A stretch of 64,000 bases of DNA, from the NCBI RefSeq assembly GCF_029392095.1, contig NZ_CP113930.1:496001-560000 (forward strand). Direction: 5' to 3'. Positions 18,493 to 30,106 of the stretch are shown here, piece by piece. A program made the position numbers and the translations under genes. Under the pieces are notes generated by a model. That model did not search any database. It was not told the origin of the DNA and was given only the letters and a program-made list of their open reading frames with translations. Position 1 is the stretch's first letter; every line of letters starts with the position of its first letter. The stretch comes from Lactobacillus sp. ESL0700. Lineage in GTDB: Bacteria; Bacillota; Bacilli; Lactobacillales; Lactobacillaceae.

Positions 18493-19812
18493 ATGACTAG
18501 AAATGATAAAGCTTGGGAAAATATTTTTAATATATTTCAATTGAATAACAAATTTAAAAATACACAAGTATATAAAATCAGTGCAGATGAATTAAAAAAA
18601 TATTCTCATGAAGAACCTAGATTAATGACTAAATTTGACTGGTCCAAAGCAAGACCACAAATTTTCAAAGATAATAATATCTCTAGATTACCCGATTCGC
18701 GTGGAACCTATGTTCTTGGAAAATTTAAAGCATACAAGAAATTGGATGTAAATGATATAAAACCGATAAAAGTCAAATTACCAAGTTGGATTAAATCATT
18801 TAATGGCATTAATATTACTTCTGAACAAATGGCATTGAATGTTGCACAAGCGACTGGAATGATTGATAAAGTTTTAAATGAACTTTCTCTCATTAGTAAA
18901 CCTGAGCCAGTAAGTACTATAACTGGAAGAAAAAGTTCTGGTAAATTTAATTATAGTATCGATTTATATGATAATAGTAAGTATGACTTTCAAGTTAATA
19001 ACAGTCAGATGGAAATAGATGGTGCATTTGAGGGATTAAATAGTTTAATGCTAATTGAAGCTAAAAGTAAGATACCACAAGACTTTTTAATCAGGCAATT
19101 GTATTATCCATATAGATTTTATTATAATTTAAATTTGAATAAATGTATTATTCCGGTTTATTTTACTTATACTGACGATATTTATACTTTTCATATTTTT
19201 AAATTTGATGATGAAAGTAACTATTCAAGTATTTATAAAATAAAACAGATAAGCTTTATAGTTGATAATGATAAAGGTATTTCTGTTGAAGATGTTAAAG
19301 AAATTAGTGCGAAGAGTACAAATAAAACAAAAAAGGCAATATTTCCTCAAGCCAATAATTTTGCTTTAATGATAAAAATACTTAATTTTTTAAAGAAACC
19401 ACAAACAAAAGTGCAAATTGCAAAAGAGTGTGCTTTTGATCCTAGACAAGGTGATTATTATGCTAATGCACTTATCTATCTGGGTTTGGCCGAAAAAGAA
19501 AAGGTTCAGGGTAAATTTAACTTTAAATTATCAAAATTAGGAAAATATGTTATTAGTTTAGATAGTCTTAATAAAAGAAATAGAATAATTATAAAGCAAG
19601 TTCTATCCCAAAAAACATTTAATGATATTTTTAAATATATAATAAAAAATGATTTAAGAATACATAGTAAAGTTGTAAAAAATATTTTATTAACCAATGA
19701 AACGTCTATTAATGGTGATACTATCAACAGAAGATATAGTACAGCTATAAGCTGGATGAAGTGGATTTTTGATAGGATGAACACTGAGAAAGAGTTAATT
19801 ATTGAAAGCTGA
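18493..19812 (+). CDS. Probable PD-(D/E)XK restriction endonuclease with C-terminal winged-helix-like part
   Basis: A 439-residue protein six bases after the DpnII gene. The signature EIDGAFEGLNSLMLIEAKSK (about 174-193) supplies Asp176, Glu189 and Lys191 spaced as in PD-(D/E)XK nucleases. The C-terminal part (about 290-400) looks like winged-helix DNA binding, beginning NNFALMIKILNFLKKPQTK. The N-terminus resembles proteins annotated as type II restriction enzymes of the DUF6997 type, from memory only. Since DpnII has its own methylases, I infer this nuclease pairs with the methyltransferase at 15075-15812. No ATP-binding motif is seen. Very AT-rich codon use matches the helicase-like gene. 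Confidence 0.65.
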   Translation: MTRNDKAWENIFNIFQLNNKFKNTQVYKISADELKKYSHEEPRLMTKFDWSKARPQIFKDNNISRLPDSRGTYVLGKFKAYKKLDVNDIKPIKVKLPSWIKSFNGINITSEQMALNVAQATGMIDKVLNELSLISKPEPVSTITGRKSSGKFNYSIDLYDNSKYDFQVNNSQMEIDGAFEGLNSLMLIEAKSKIPQDFLIRQLYYPYRFYYNLNLNKCIIPVYFTYTDDIYTFHIFKFDDESNYSSIYKIKQISFIVDNDKGISVEDVKEISAKSTNKTKKAIFPQANNFALMIKILNFLKKPQTKVQIAKECAFDPRQGDYYANALIYLGLAEKEKVQGKFNFKLSKLGKYVISLDSLNKRNRIIIKQVLSQKTFNDIFKYIIKNDLRIHSKVVKNILLTNETSINGDTINRRYSTAISWMKWIFDRMNTEKELIIES

Positions 19813-21760
19813 CACCACACATTTATTTGATTTTTTAGCACAGAACAAAACTATTTTTGAAATTCCTGTTTTTCAGCGAAACTACGAGTGGGACGAAGAG
19901 CAGTGTGAGCAGATTTTTAACGATCTTGTACTTGCTGCACAAAACAATCGCGATCATTTTATTGGGACGATTGTTTATGTTTCTGAGACTGGTTCGAATC
20001 TAAGTCATCTCAATCGCATTATTGATGGGCAGCAGCGATTGACAACTTTAACTTTGTTGTTAAAGGCAATAGCTAATCAGGATGAAGAACATCGCCAAGA
20101 AATTGAAGAGGAATTTTTATTTAATAAATATTTAGCTACCAATAATCATTTGAAGTTTAAGCCGATTGAGCATGATATTGCTGCTTTTAATGCGGTGATG
20201 AATAACAAGCTGGCAGAATGTTCTGAACCATCTAAGATTATTGAAAATTATCACTTTTTTGAGCAAAAAATACAGAATAGTCCATTTAAAATTGCTGAAT
20301 TATATCAAGCGATGAATCATTTTGAATTAGTTTTGATTGAATTAGAACATGACAATAGTGAAAATCCTCAAGAAATTTTTGAAAGCTTGAATTCAACTGG
20401 GAAGTCCTTATCAGCATCAGATTTAGTTCGTAACTTTTTGTTAATGGGGTTAAATACTGATGAGCAGCAGCAATTGTATCAAGAATACTGGCTAAAGATT
20501 GAAGCACTTTTTTCAACGAAGACTTTTGCAGAATTTTTGCGGCATTATTTAATTATGCAGACGCGTGCAATGGTTAAAAAGGACCATGTTTATGCTGCCT
20601 ATAAGAATTTCTTTTATGATAAACAATTGAACTCTGAGAGTGCCTTGCGTGAGCTGACTAATTTCGCTAGACTTTACAAACAATTATTAGAGGCAAATAC
20701 TGCGTCGCCAGTATTAAATAAAATTTTGTTGCACATTAACGTTATGGACAGCAGGGTTTTATATCCATATTTGTTAAAATTGCTAGCAGATGAAGAAATT
20801 GATTCAGATCAAATTATTGAACTTATGGCAGTACTTGAGAATTATTTGTTTCGGATTAAAATTTGCAGCCGATCGACAAGTGGTTTAAATAAGATTGTAG
20901 TGGCGCTTTGTGAAGACGACGATTATTTATTGGATCGAGAACTTAGACTTTTAAAGAATACTTTTCCAAGCGACAGTGAACTAAAGGCTAGTCTGATGAC
21001 CACTAATTTATATAAGTTGCGTAATAACATGGCTAAGTTAACTTTGGTAATGCTAGAAGAAAGTCGCACTAAAGAAGTAATTAACTTTGAAGATGCGCAA
21101 GTTGAGCATATTATGCCGCAGCACTTAACGACCGACTGGCGTGTGCAGGTCACAAATGCGGATCGGGTTAATGAGCAATATGGTGGCAGCTTGGGTAACT
21201 TGACGTTGACTAAGTACAACCAAGAAATGAGCAATCGAACTTTTACAGAAAAGAAAGAATTTTACCGTGATTCAAACATTAATTTAACTCGTGAAGTTGC
21301 GCAAAGTTATTCTAATTGGGATGAAACAGCGATAACTACTAGAGCTAAACAGTTAATTGCGGAATTATTGCAGATTTTTCCTAAACCGAAGGTTTATAGT
21401 GAGAAGCAAGCTGAGCAGATATTAGCTGGTGAGTATAATCTTACTGATGAAGTCAATATTACTGGTAGAAAACCTACTTCACTTACTATTGGCGATACCA
21501 ACTATTCAGTGACATCTTGGCGCTCAGTTTTAATTACGTTGCTGGATTATCTTTGGGATGAGGATAGCAGCAATTTAACGCAAATAAAGCAGGATCCAAG
21601 TTTACAGAAAAAGTTATTTTCAAGTTTGCGTAGCCCATCAACTTTGAAGAATGGCCTTCAAATTGAAACTAATTATTCAGCTCGTGATATTCTTGCAATT
21701 ATGACGAAAATTGCTGAGGTCTGCGATATTACAAAGCAAGTAAGCTACACTATTAAATAA
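19802..21760 (+). CDS. GmrSD-like DUF262/DUF1524 (type IV restriction-like) protein
   Basis: A 652-residue fusion. The N-terminal DUF262 domain has IPVFQRNYEW and IIDGQQRLTTLTLL (DGQQR near 74), the nucleotide-hydrolysing motif of GmrS. The DUF1524 region has VEHIMPQHL (near 434), the His-containing HNH-type nuclease motif of GmrD, followed by SLGNLTLT. A third C-terminal segment (about 560-652) is extra. GmrSD cleaves modified (glucosylated hydroxymethylcytosine) phage DNA. No ATG is available; a TTG at 19802 with AGAAAGAG upstream overlaps the preceding gene by 11 bases. Composition is less AT-rich than its island neighbours, so it may have arrived separately. Confidence 0.82.
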   Translation: MKADTTHLFDFLAQNKTIFEIPVFQRNYEWDEEQCEQIFNDLVLAAQNNRDHFIGTIVYVSETGSNLSHLNRIIDGQQRLTTLTLLLKAIANQDEEHRQEIEEEFLFNKYLATNNHLKFKPIEHDIAAFNAVMNNKLAECSEPSKIIENYHFFEQKIQNSPFKIAELYQAMNHFELVLIELEHDNSENPQEIFESLNSTGKSLSASDLVRNFLLMGLNTDEQQQLYQEYWLKIEALFSTKTFAEFLRHYLIMQTRAMVKKDHVYAAYKNFFYDKQLNSESALRELTNFARLYKQLLEANTASPVLNKILLHINVMDSRVLYPYLLKLLADEEIDSDQIIELMAVLENYLFRIKICSRSTSGLNKIVVALCEDDDYLLDRELRLLKNTFPSDSELKASLMTTNLYKLRNNMAKLTLVMLEESRTKEVINFEDAQVEHIMPQHLTTDWRVQVTNADRVNEQYGGSLGNLTLTKYNQEMSNRTFTEKKEFYRDSNINLTREVAQSYSNWDETAITTRAKQLIAELLQIFPKPKVYSEKQAEQILAGEYNLTDEVNITGRKPTSLTIGDTNYSVTSWRSVLITLLDYLWDEDSSNLTQIKQDPSLQKKLFSSLRSPSTLKNGLQIETNYSARDILAIMTKIAEVCDITKQVSYTIK

Positions 21761-21767
21761 ATTTCCC

Positions 21768-21805
21768 AAAAAAGTTTTTTCACCACGATGTGAGAAGACT
21801 TTTTT
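21768..21805 (+). terminator. Terminator after the GmrSD-like gene
   Basis: A long A/T-rich stem (AAAAAAGTTTTTTCAC with GTGAGAAGACTTTTTT) just after the stop codon, marking the right edge of the island. Confidence 0.8.
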
Positions 21806-21870
21806 AATGTGCTTAAAAGCCCAATTACGCGGTATACTTAAAAGAAGGAAAATAGACACAGGAGGAAATT

Positions 21871-23376
21871 GTGGATTATTCAATTGGCATTGATATTGGT
21901 ACGACAAGCACTAAGGCGCTGCTATACCATGACAATCAGGTGGTTGCCAGCAGTCATCGAGGTTACAAGTTGTTTCGTGATGAAACAGGCATGGCAGAAG
22001 AAAATCAGGCAGATATTCTGGACGCAGTTGTTGAGGTTTTGCGTGCGGTCATGACCAAAGTGAATTTTCAGGATGACAATTTGGCATGTATCGCTTTTTC
22101 CAGTGCTAATCAAAGCCTGATTGCCTTAGACAAGGATTTTCATTCGTTAACGCGGTTACAGACTTGGGCCGATACCCGTTCAGCGAAGTATGCGGCGGAG
22201 TTAAAGGCCACGCCGCTGGGGAAGAAGATTTATCAAAACACGGGAACGCCAATCCATCCCATGTCGTTATTGGCTAAAATAATGTGGCTGAAGCGCGACA
22301 GGCCAGAAATTTTTCAAAAAGCTGCTTATTATTGCGGCATTAAGGAATATGTTATTTACCACTTATTTGGCGCTTGGCAAATGGACATGTCGGTTGCTAG
22401 TTGCACGGGTTTGTTTAACATAAAAGCTTTAACTTGGGATGAAGTTGCTCTGCAGACTGCGGGAATTACGGCCGAACAGCTGCCGACAATTGTTGATGTG
22501 TACCAACAATTGCCTAAGCTCAAGTCCAAGTATGCCAGCTTGATTGGCTGTCCTGAAGATGTCACCTTTATTCAGGGAGCATTTGATGGCGCCTTATCCA
22601 ACGTTGGCTTGGGAGCAACTGAACAGGGTGTGATGGCGCTGACTGTTGGCACTTCTGGTGCACTTCGAGTGATCACCGACCATCCCGTTCTTGATGAGCA
22701 TGCAAGGACATTTTGTTATCTGCTTGATAGTAAGCATTACGTGGTTGGTGGTTCGGTTAACAGCGGCGGCAGCGTGTATGAATGGGCGGTTAGGAATTTG
22801 TTGCCGCAGGGGAGTAGATTGCCTTACGAGCAAGCAAGCTCTCTGGCAGCTCAATCACCTGCAGGTGCTCATGGCCTAATTTTCTATCCATTTTTAGGTG
22901 GTGAACGAGCACCGCTGTGGGATGCCAATGCTCGCGGCGCCTTTTTCGGCTTGAGCCAAGTACACGACCAGAGTGATATGATCCGCGCTGTGCTTGAAGG
23001 CATTGCTTACAACCTGAAGCATGTTTTGCAAATTCTTGAAAAAGTTGTTGGGCATCCTAGCGTCGTTCTTGCAGCTGGGGGCTTGGTGAAGTCAAAATTG
23101 TGGTGTCAAATCTTGGCAGATATTCTCGAATATCCCGTTGTTGTACCTGCCGACGTTGAATCGTCTTGCTTGGGAGCAAATATTGTGGGGATCAAAGCCG
23201 TGCAGAAGATTGCTGCTTTTAAAGATGGAGCACAGCAGCACGACGTGCAAGCCAAGTTTTTGCCCACCCCCGCTAATTTGCCTAGGTATCAACAACTATT
23301 CAAAATTTACCGCGATTTACTGACAAAATTGCAACCAGAATTTGCTGCAATTACTGTAATCCAAAAGGAAGGATGA
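21871..23376 (+). CDS. gntK: FGGY-family carbohydrate kinase, gluconokinase-like
   Basis: A 501-residue sugar kinase with the two-domain FGGY/actin fold. Visible are phosphate-binding IGIDIGTTSTKALL at the N-terminus, the substrate-side segment QTWADTRSA, and the C-terminal ATP site LAAGGLVKSKLWCQILAD. The pattern is nearest to gluconokinases (gluconate to 6-phosphogluconate, feeding the pentose phosphate route); xylulose or other polyols cannot be excluded. It starts at GTG 21871 after GGAGG. No gluconate permease or 6-phosphogluconate dehydrogenase is adjacent. The next gene abuts its stop codon. Confidence 0.82.
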   Translation: MDYSIGIDIGTTSTKALLYHDNQVVASSHRGYKLFRDETGMAEENQADILDAVVEVLRAVMTKVNFQDDNLACIAFSSANQSLIALDKDFHSLTRLQTWADTRSAKYAAELKATPLGKKIYQNTGTPIHPMSLLAKIMWLKRDRPEIFQKAAYYCGIKEYVIYHLFGAWQMDMSVASCTGLFNIKALTWDEVALQTAGITAEQLPTIVDVYQQLPKLKSKYASLIGCPEDVTFIQGAFDGALSNVGLGATEQGVMALTVGTSGALRVITDHPVLDEHARTFCYLLDSKHYVVGGSVNSGGSVYEWAVRNLLPQGSRLPYEQASSLAAQSPAGAHGLIFYPFLGGERAPLWDANARGAFFGLSQVHDQSDMIRAVLEGIAYNLKHVLQILEKVVGHPSVVLAAGGLVKSKLWCQILADILEYPVVVPADVESSCLGANIVGIKAVQKIAAFKDGAQQHDVQAKFLPTPANLPRYQQLFKIYRDLLTKLQPEFAAITVIQKEG

Positions 23377-23380
23377 TATT

Positions 23381-23911
23381 ATTTTAATTTCTAAATCTGT
23401 TGTATATCCTAATCATGAGTACCGTGAGGCTAAAAAATTATATTTGGCTGCATTTCCCAAGTGGGAACAATTTCCGTTGTGGCAGCTCAACTTGATGGCG
23501 TTGCACAAGCGTGTCCAGTTTAAGACGCTTTATGATCATGAAAAATTTTGCGGGTTAGTCTATTATGTTGTGGGCGAACGCATTATTTATTTAGTCTATC
23601 TGGCAGTTAATCCTGACTTGCGCGACCAAGGCTATGGCACGCAAATTTTGGAACATCTTAAGGCAGAATTCCCTGATCAGCAATTGACCCTAGATATTGA
23701 GCCGGTTACTAAGAGTGCTAAGAATTATCGCCAACGTGTGCGACGACTGCGGTTTTACCAGCGGAATGGTTTTCACCCGACATCTGCCAAACTAAGGGAT
23801 AGTGACGGGCAATTTCAAATTTTGATAACAGGTAAGAAGCTTAATAAACCATCGGTGATTGCAACGCTCAAGCAGATGAGTTCGGGCTTTTATCATTTTA
23901 AAATTGAATAA
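23381..23911 (+). CDS. GNAT-family N-acetyltransferase with unusual start
   Basis: The protein carries a GNAT fold: LAVNPDLRDQGYGTQILEHL contains the acetyl-CoA loop (RxxGxG type), with ERIIYLVYL before it and FYQRNGFHPT after it. The conserved N-terminal helix (EYREAKKLYLAAFPKWE) is encoded upstream of the first standard start (TTG at 23444), so translation should begin near 23378-23381. There the in-frame codons after AAGGAAGG are ATT ATT. An ATG overlaps the kinase stop (ATGA at 23373) but reads into a stop after four codons. Either a rare ATT start is used or a 1-2 base indel has occurred. Substrate unknown. Confidence 0.7.
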   Translation: MLISKSVVYPNHEYREAKKLYLAAFPKWEQFPLWQLNLMALHKRVQFKTLYDHEKFCGLVYYVVGERIIYLVYLAVNPDLRDQGYGTQILEHLKAEFPDQQLTLDIEPVTKSAKNYRQRVRRLRFYQRNGFHPTSAKLRDSDGQFQILITGKKLNKPSVIATLKQMSSGFYHFKIE

Positions 23912-23913
23912 AT

Positions 23914-23951
23914 AAAACGTCTTTTCGCAGTTAAGTGAAGAGACGTTTTTT
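23914..23951 (+). terminator. Terminator after GNAT gene
   Basis: Stem AAACGTCTTTTC / GAAGAGACGTTT followed by a T run. It separates the kinase-GNAT pair from the amidohydrolase. The 208 bases to the next gene hold no further gene. Confidence 0.88.
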
Positions 23952-24159
23952 AATAAATTGGTGTTATTCAAAATCATAGTAATTCTAGGAGGATACAAAG
24001 TTATTTTTGATGATTAAAATTGTATGAGATTGATTATAAATTAAATATTGCGATTTAGCAACAATTTTATCGCAAATTTTGTTGTAAAAAATTACCAGTA
24101 ATCATAAAATATAATCATTAAATTAAAAATAAATAAAAATATTAATCAAGGAGTAATTT

Positions 24160-25359
24160 ATGACAACTTTATACACAAATTGCAATTTATTCGATGCAGA
24201 AAATGAAGAACTGCAACGCGATGCATGGTTATTAGTAGATGATGATGGATTAGTTGGGGCTAGTGGCCACGGCCCAGAACCAGCTACTGATGAACGAGTT
24301 GACTTGCAGGGTCAGTACGTGATTCCGGGGTTGATTAACGCCCACACGCATATCATGATGGATCCGATGAATAACCACACGGCTTATTTGTCGGAAACAG
24401 AGGCGACTGTTAACGCAATTAAGAATTTGAAGGTTTTATTGCATAACGGGGTAGTGGCAATTCGCGACTGTGGTGCTGTTAGTGACACGGACATTAAGTT
24501 AATGAAATTGATGCATCAAGGTCGAGTTGAAGGTCCAGAAATTGTGCCTTCAGGTAGACCGATGAGTATTTTGGGTGGTCATGGAGATTTTCCAGAAGGT
24601 GATGACGGCAGGGATGTTTGGGGGCACTTGACTAATTGTGGTGCTGATATGCGTCAAGCGGTGCGCGAAGAATTCAAGCATGGCGCCAAAAACATCAAGG
24701 TCATGGCAACAGGTGGCGTAATGTCGCCAACTGACCGCGTTGATGATACTGAGTTGAGCGCTGAAGAACTAAATGTAGCAGTTGAGGAAGCCCACTCTAA
24801 GCACATGACGGTAGCTTCACACGCTCAGGGAAATCGCGGGATTCAATTGTCGCTCGAAGCCGGCGTTGATTCGATTGAGCATGGTGTCTATGTGGACGAG
24901 AACCAGATGGATATGATGATTAAGCAAAAGACCTGTTTAGTGCCGACGATGAATGCTTGTCAATGTATTTTTGATGCTCCCAAAGGTTCAATTCCCGACT
25001 ACATGCTTGCTAAGAATGCTAAAGTCAAGAAGGCTTTCTTTGAAAATATTAGCAAGGCAATCAAAAAGGGTGTGCGCATAGTTGTTGGAACTGATGCCGG
25101 AACCCCATTTAACCGGTTTGATAATGGGACAACTACGGAAATGCAGCTGCTGGTTGAGGTTGGCGCAACACCGCTGCAGGCTTTATTGGGTGCAACCAAG
25201 TACGCTGCGGAATTAATCCAGCTTAGTGAGGATTATGGTACTTTGACTGCTGGTAAGAAGGCCAATTTCCTTGTTTTGAAGGATAACCCGCTAGTAGATA
25301 TTAAGGCAGTTGCTCAAAAGGATAAACTGGTTTACCAAAATGGTAAGTTAGTAGAATAG
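24160..25359 (+). CDS. Metal-dependent amidohydrolase, HutI/COG1228-like (paralog 1)
   Basis: A 399-residue TIM-barrel amidohydrolase. Metal ligands are visible: NAHTHIMMDP (HxH, strand 1), the Lys in IKVMATGGVMSP, ASHAQG and SIEHGVY His residues, and the catalytic Asp in GTDAGTPFN. The family is often annotated imidazolonepropionase-like or Xaa-Pro dipeptidase-like, and several members cleave N-acyl or X-Pro/X-His dipeptides. No histidine-degradation genes are nearby, so imidazolonepropionase is unlikely. GGAG precedes the ATG. It is monocistronic, and two close paralogs lie at 41.4-43.9 kb on the far side of the sugar genes. Confidence 0.82.
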   Translation: MTTLYTNCNLFDAENEELQRDAWLLVDDDGLVGASGHGPEPATDERVDLQGQYVIPGLINAHTHIMMDPMNNHTAYLSETEATVNAIKNLKVLLHNGVVAIRDCGAVSDTDIKLMKLMHQGRVEGPEIVPSGRPMSILGGHGDFPEGDDGRDVWGHLTNCGADMRQAVREEFKHGAKNIKVMATGGVMSPTDRVDDTELSAEELNVAVEEAHSKHMTVASHAQGNRGIQLSLEAGVDSIEHGVYVDENQMDMMIKQKTCLVPTMNACQCIFDAPKGSIPDYMLAKNAKVKKAFFENISKAIKKGVRIVVGTDAGTPFNRFDNGTTTEMQLLVEVGATPLQALLGATKYAAELIQLSEDYGTLTAGKKANFLVLKDNPLVDIKAVAQKDKLVYQNGKLVE

Positions 25360-25379
25360 GTAGAAATAATTTTTAGATT

Positions 25380-25418
25380 AAGACTAGCTTCTGATATTTT
25401 ATCAGTGCTAGTCTTTTT
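25380..25418 (+). terminator. Terminator between amidohydrolase and araC-like gene
   Basis: Perfect stem AAGACTAGC / GCTAGTCTT followed by T residues on the plus strand, lying between convergent genes. Confidence 0.88.
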
Positions 25419-25428
25419 GCTTATCTAT

Positions 25429-26292
25429 TTAATTTTCTCTTTTATTAGTTGATGTGCGAGCTTTATTGTTACTGCGATATTCCTGTGGGTTATAGCCGTA
25501 AAGCCGTTTAAAGTATGTACTAAAAGCTCTAGAATTAGAAAATCCATTTTTTAAAGCGATTTTAGTGATTGATAAATCAGTCATTGTTAAATCAAAATAA
25601 GCATGCTTCAATCTAGCATTAGTAAGATATTCTGTATAAGACATACCGGTATGCTTCCTGAAAAATTTAGAAAAATAGGAAGGAGAATAAGAAAAGAATG
25701 CAGCAGTATCTTCTAAAGTAAGTGGCTTCTCATAATTTTGTTCAATATACAGCATCATATTCGAAATTGTTTCTTCATAGCGCTTAGATTTTCGGAGTGA
25801 TTCCTCATTAGAATTGCTTATTTCCATTTTTGTTAACAGTAAATAAATAATGTCATTTATGCAAACATTTGCTCTAAATTCAATACCACGAAACTTTTCT
25901 TCGCTCTGAATTGCTCTTAATTCTTCAATCCGGCTACGTAAAATTATTAAGTCCTGAAAGTTTTCTTTGGTTTTCTGGGTATTAAATTCTAAAGAGGGAA
26001 ATATCTCTTGATAACTGCCTAAGCATTCCTTATTTATAGTTAAAGTGAGAATTACAAAGGGTGTTTTTGCTTCATACGAATGTGCTTTCGTACTATTAAT
26101 AAACAGGATTTCATCCTTGTGTATTTCATGCTGCTTGGAACCAATTCTTACAGTTGCCATTCCGCTATAACAAAGTAAAAGTTCAATCGAATTATGCCAG
26201 CGGCTAGGAAGATAATATTTACCAGTATCGTGTTTAATCACTTGTACTGCGTACTTTTGACCGACTTTATAATTCATAGATTTATAACCCAT
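25429..26292 (-). CDS. AraC-family transcriptional regulator
   Basis: A 287-residue regulator. An N-terminal cupin-like sensing half (HNSIELLLCYSGMATVRIGS) is followed by two helix-turn-helix motifs in the last 100 residues (LTLEDTAAFFSYSPSYFSKF and ITKIALKNGFSNSRAFSTYF, then GYNPQEYR). The second of two adjacent ATGs at 26292 is chosen, since GGAAG lies 5 bases upstream; the longer frame starting with TTG at 26310 would include that ribosome site. It is divergent from the cellobiose-type PTS operon and is its likely activator, responding to a beta-glucoside or its phosphate. Confidence 0.9.
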   Translation of the reverse strand: MGYKSMNYKVGQKYAVQVIKHDTGKYYLPSRWHNSIELLLCYSGMATVRIGSKQHEIHKDEILFINSTKAHSYEAKTPFVILTLTINKECLGSYQEIFPSLEFNTQKTKENFQDLIILRSRIEELRAIQSEEKFRGIEFRANVCINDIIYLLLTKMEISNSNEESLRKSKRYEETISNMMLYIEQNYEKPLTLEDTAAFFSYSPSYFSKFFRKHTGMSYTEYLTNARLKHAYFDLTMTDLSITKIALKNGFSNSRAFSTYFKRLYGYNPQEYRSNNKARTSTNKREN

Positions 26293-26363
26293 CATGACTT
26301 CCTTTCTCAAGACGTTTTACTGAAAGACAAATTTTTACACAATAGGTGTCAATTTTTATCTTT

Positions 26364-26378
26364 TTGGTAGCGCTTTAA
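26364..26378 (+). promoter_or_regulatory. cre-like site upstream of the cellobiose-type PTS operon
   Basis: TTGGTAGCGCTTTAA in the divergent intergenic region matches the catabolite-responsive element core (TGnnAnCGnnW) with two mismatches to the full consensus. CcpA control of the PTS operon would fit. Confidence 0.45.
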
Positions 26379-26452
26379 CGTAATACCATAAAGACAGATT
26401 AAGTGCTTAATTTCAATTTGTCAAAACTTTTTAGAGGAAGGATTATTCTCAA

Positions 26453-29267
<2,815 letters not shown>

Positions 29268-29300
29268 TAATTTATAAAAACTAAGGTAGGTATATGAATT

Positions 29301-29639
29301 ATGGCTAAAATTAATATCATGTTGAATTGTAATCAAGGCATGAGCACTTCCCTGTTGGTTACAAAAATGCAAGAAGCAGCAAAAAGTCAAGAAATCGATG
29401 CGAATATTTTTGCATGTGCCGCTTCCGAAGCAGACAAGTTTATTCAAAAAGGCGACATTGACTGTATTCTTTTAGGGCCACAAGTAAAATACATGAAAAA
29501 TGATTTTATTAATAACAAAGCTAAAGGAACTGGTAGGAATGGCAAAGATATACCAGTTGATGTCATTAGCATTCAAGACTATGGCATGATGAAAGGCAAA
29601 GAAGTCTTAAATAACGCTATTAGATTAATTAATGCGTAA
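29301..29639 (+). CDS. PTS cellobiose-type EIIB
   Basis: A 112-residue cytoplasmic EIIB of the Lac family. The phosphocysteine is Cys10 in LNCNQGMSTSLLV, followed by the family's LLGPQVKYM segment. It passes phosphate from EIIA to the sugar through the EIIC two genes upstream. Size is normal and the gene sits in the same operon as the GH1 gene, 33 bases downstream. Confidence 0.92.
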   Translation: MAKINIMLNCNQGMSTSLLVTKMQEAAKSQEIDANIFACAASEADKFIQKGDIDCILLGPQVKYMKNDFINNKAKGTGRNGKDIPVDVISIQDYGMMKGKEVLNNAIRLINA

Positions 29640-29667
29640 TAGCCTGTATATATAGTAAGGATACAAG

Positions 29668-30018
29668 ATGACTGAATTAACTGATAAACAACAAGAAGCT
29701 CTGCAAGCGGCAATGACTTTGATTGCTAACGGAGGTAATGCGAAGAGTCTAGCTTTTGAAGCTATTAGAGAAGCCAAAAAAGGCAATTTCGAAGAAGCAC
29801 GTAATAAGCTAAAAGAGTCAGATAAATCACTTTTAGAAGCTCATAATTCGCAAACTGCTATGCTTACTAGAGAAGCTCAAGGGAATCATACTCAGGTCAC
29901 GCTGTTAACCGTTCACTCGCAAGACCATATGATGAACGCTATTACATTCCGAGACTTAGCTGGCGAAATGGTTGACCTTTACGAAAAGCTTTATAAAAGT
30001 AATGTAATTAAGAAATAA
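29668..30018 (+). CDS. PTS cellobiose-type EIIA
   Basis: A 116-residue all-helical EIIA of the Lac family, which forms trimers. The phosphohistidine is His83 in LTVHSQDHMMNA. The N-terminal helix with GGNAKSLAFEAI is typical. It completes the PTS together with the upstream EIIC and EIIB. Confidence 0.93.
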   Translation: MTELTDKQQEALQAAMTLIANGGNAKSLAFEAIREAKKGNFEEARNKLKESDKSLLEAHNSQTAMLTREAQGNHTQVTLLTVHSQDHMMNAITFRDLAGEMVDLYEKLYKSNVIKK

Positions 30019-30106
30019 CAAATAGGGCTTGGTTCTGATTGAATCAAGCCTTTGCTGTGCTATTTATAAACTGACTATATTGTTATATTTAGAGGGATGT
30101 AAGGTA

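Noticed and set aside
11603-21805. The AT-rich island as an insertion-sequence composite or integrative element
   Set aside because: No transposase, integrase or terminal repeats are visible at either edge, so it is called an island on composition and gene content only.
22691-22879. 62-codon frame inside the gluconokinase-like gene
   Set aside because: Shadow frame, no ribosome site, fully within a well-supported gene.
24160-25359. Imidazolonepropionase (hutI) in histidine degradation
   Set aside because: No hutH, hutU or formimidoyl-glutamate genes nearby and two further paralogs under T-box control; only the fold is shared.
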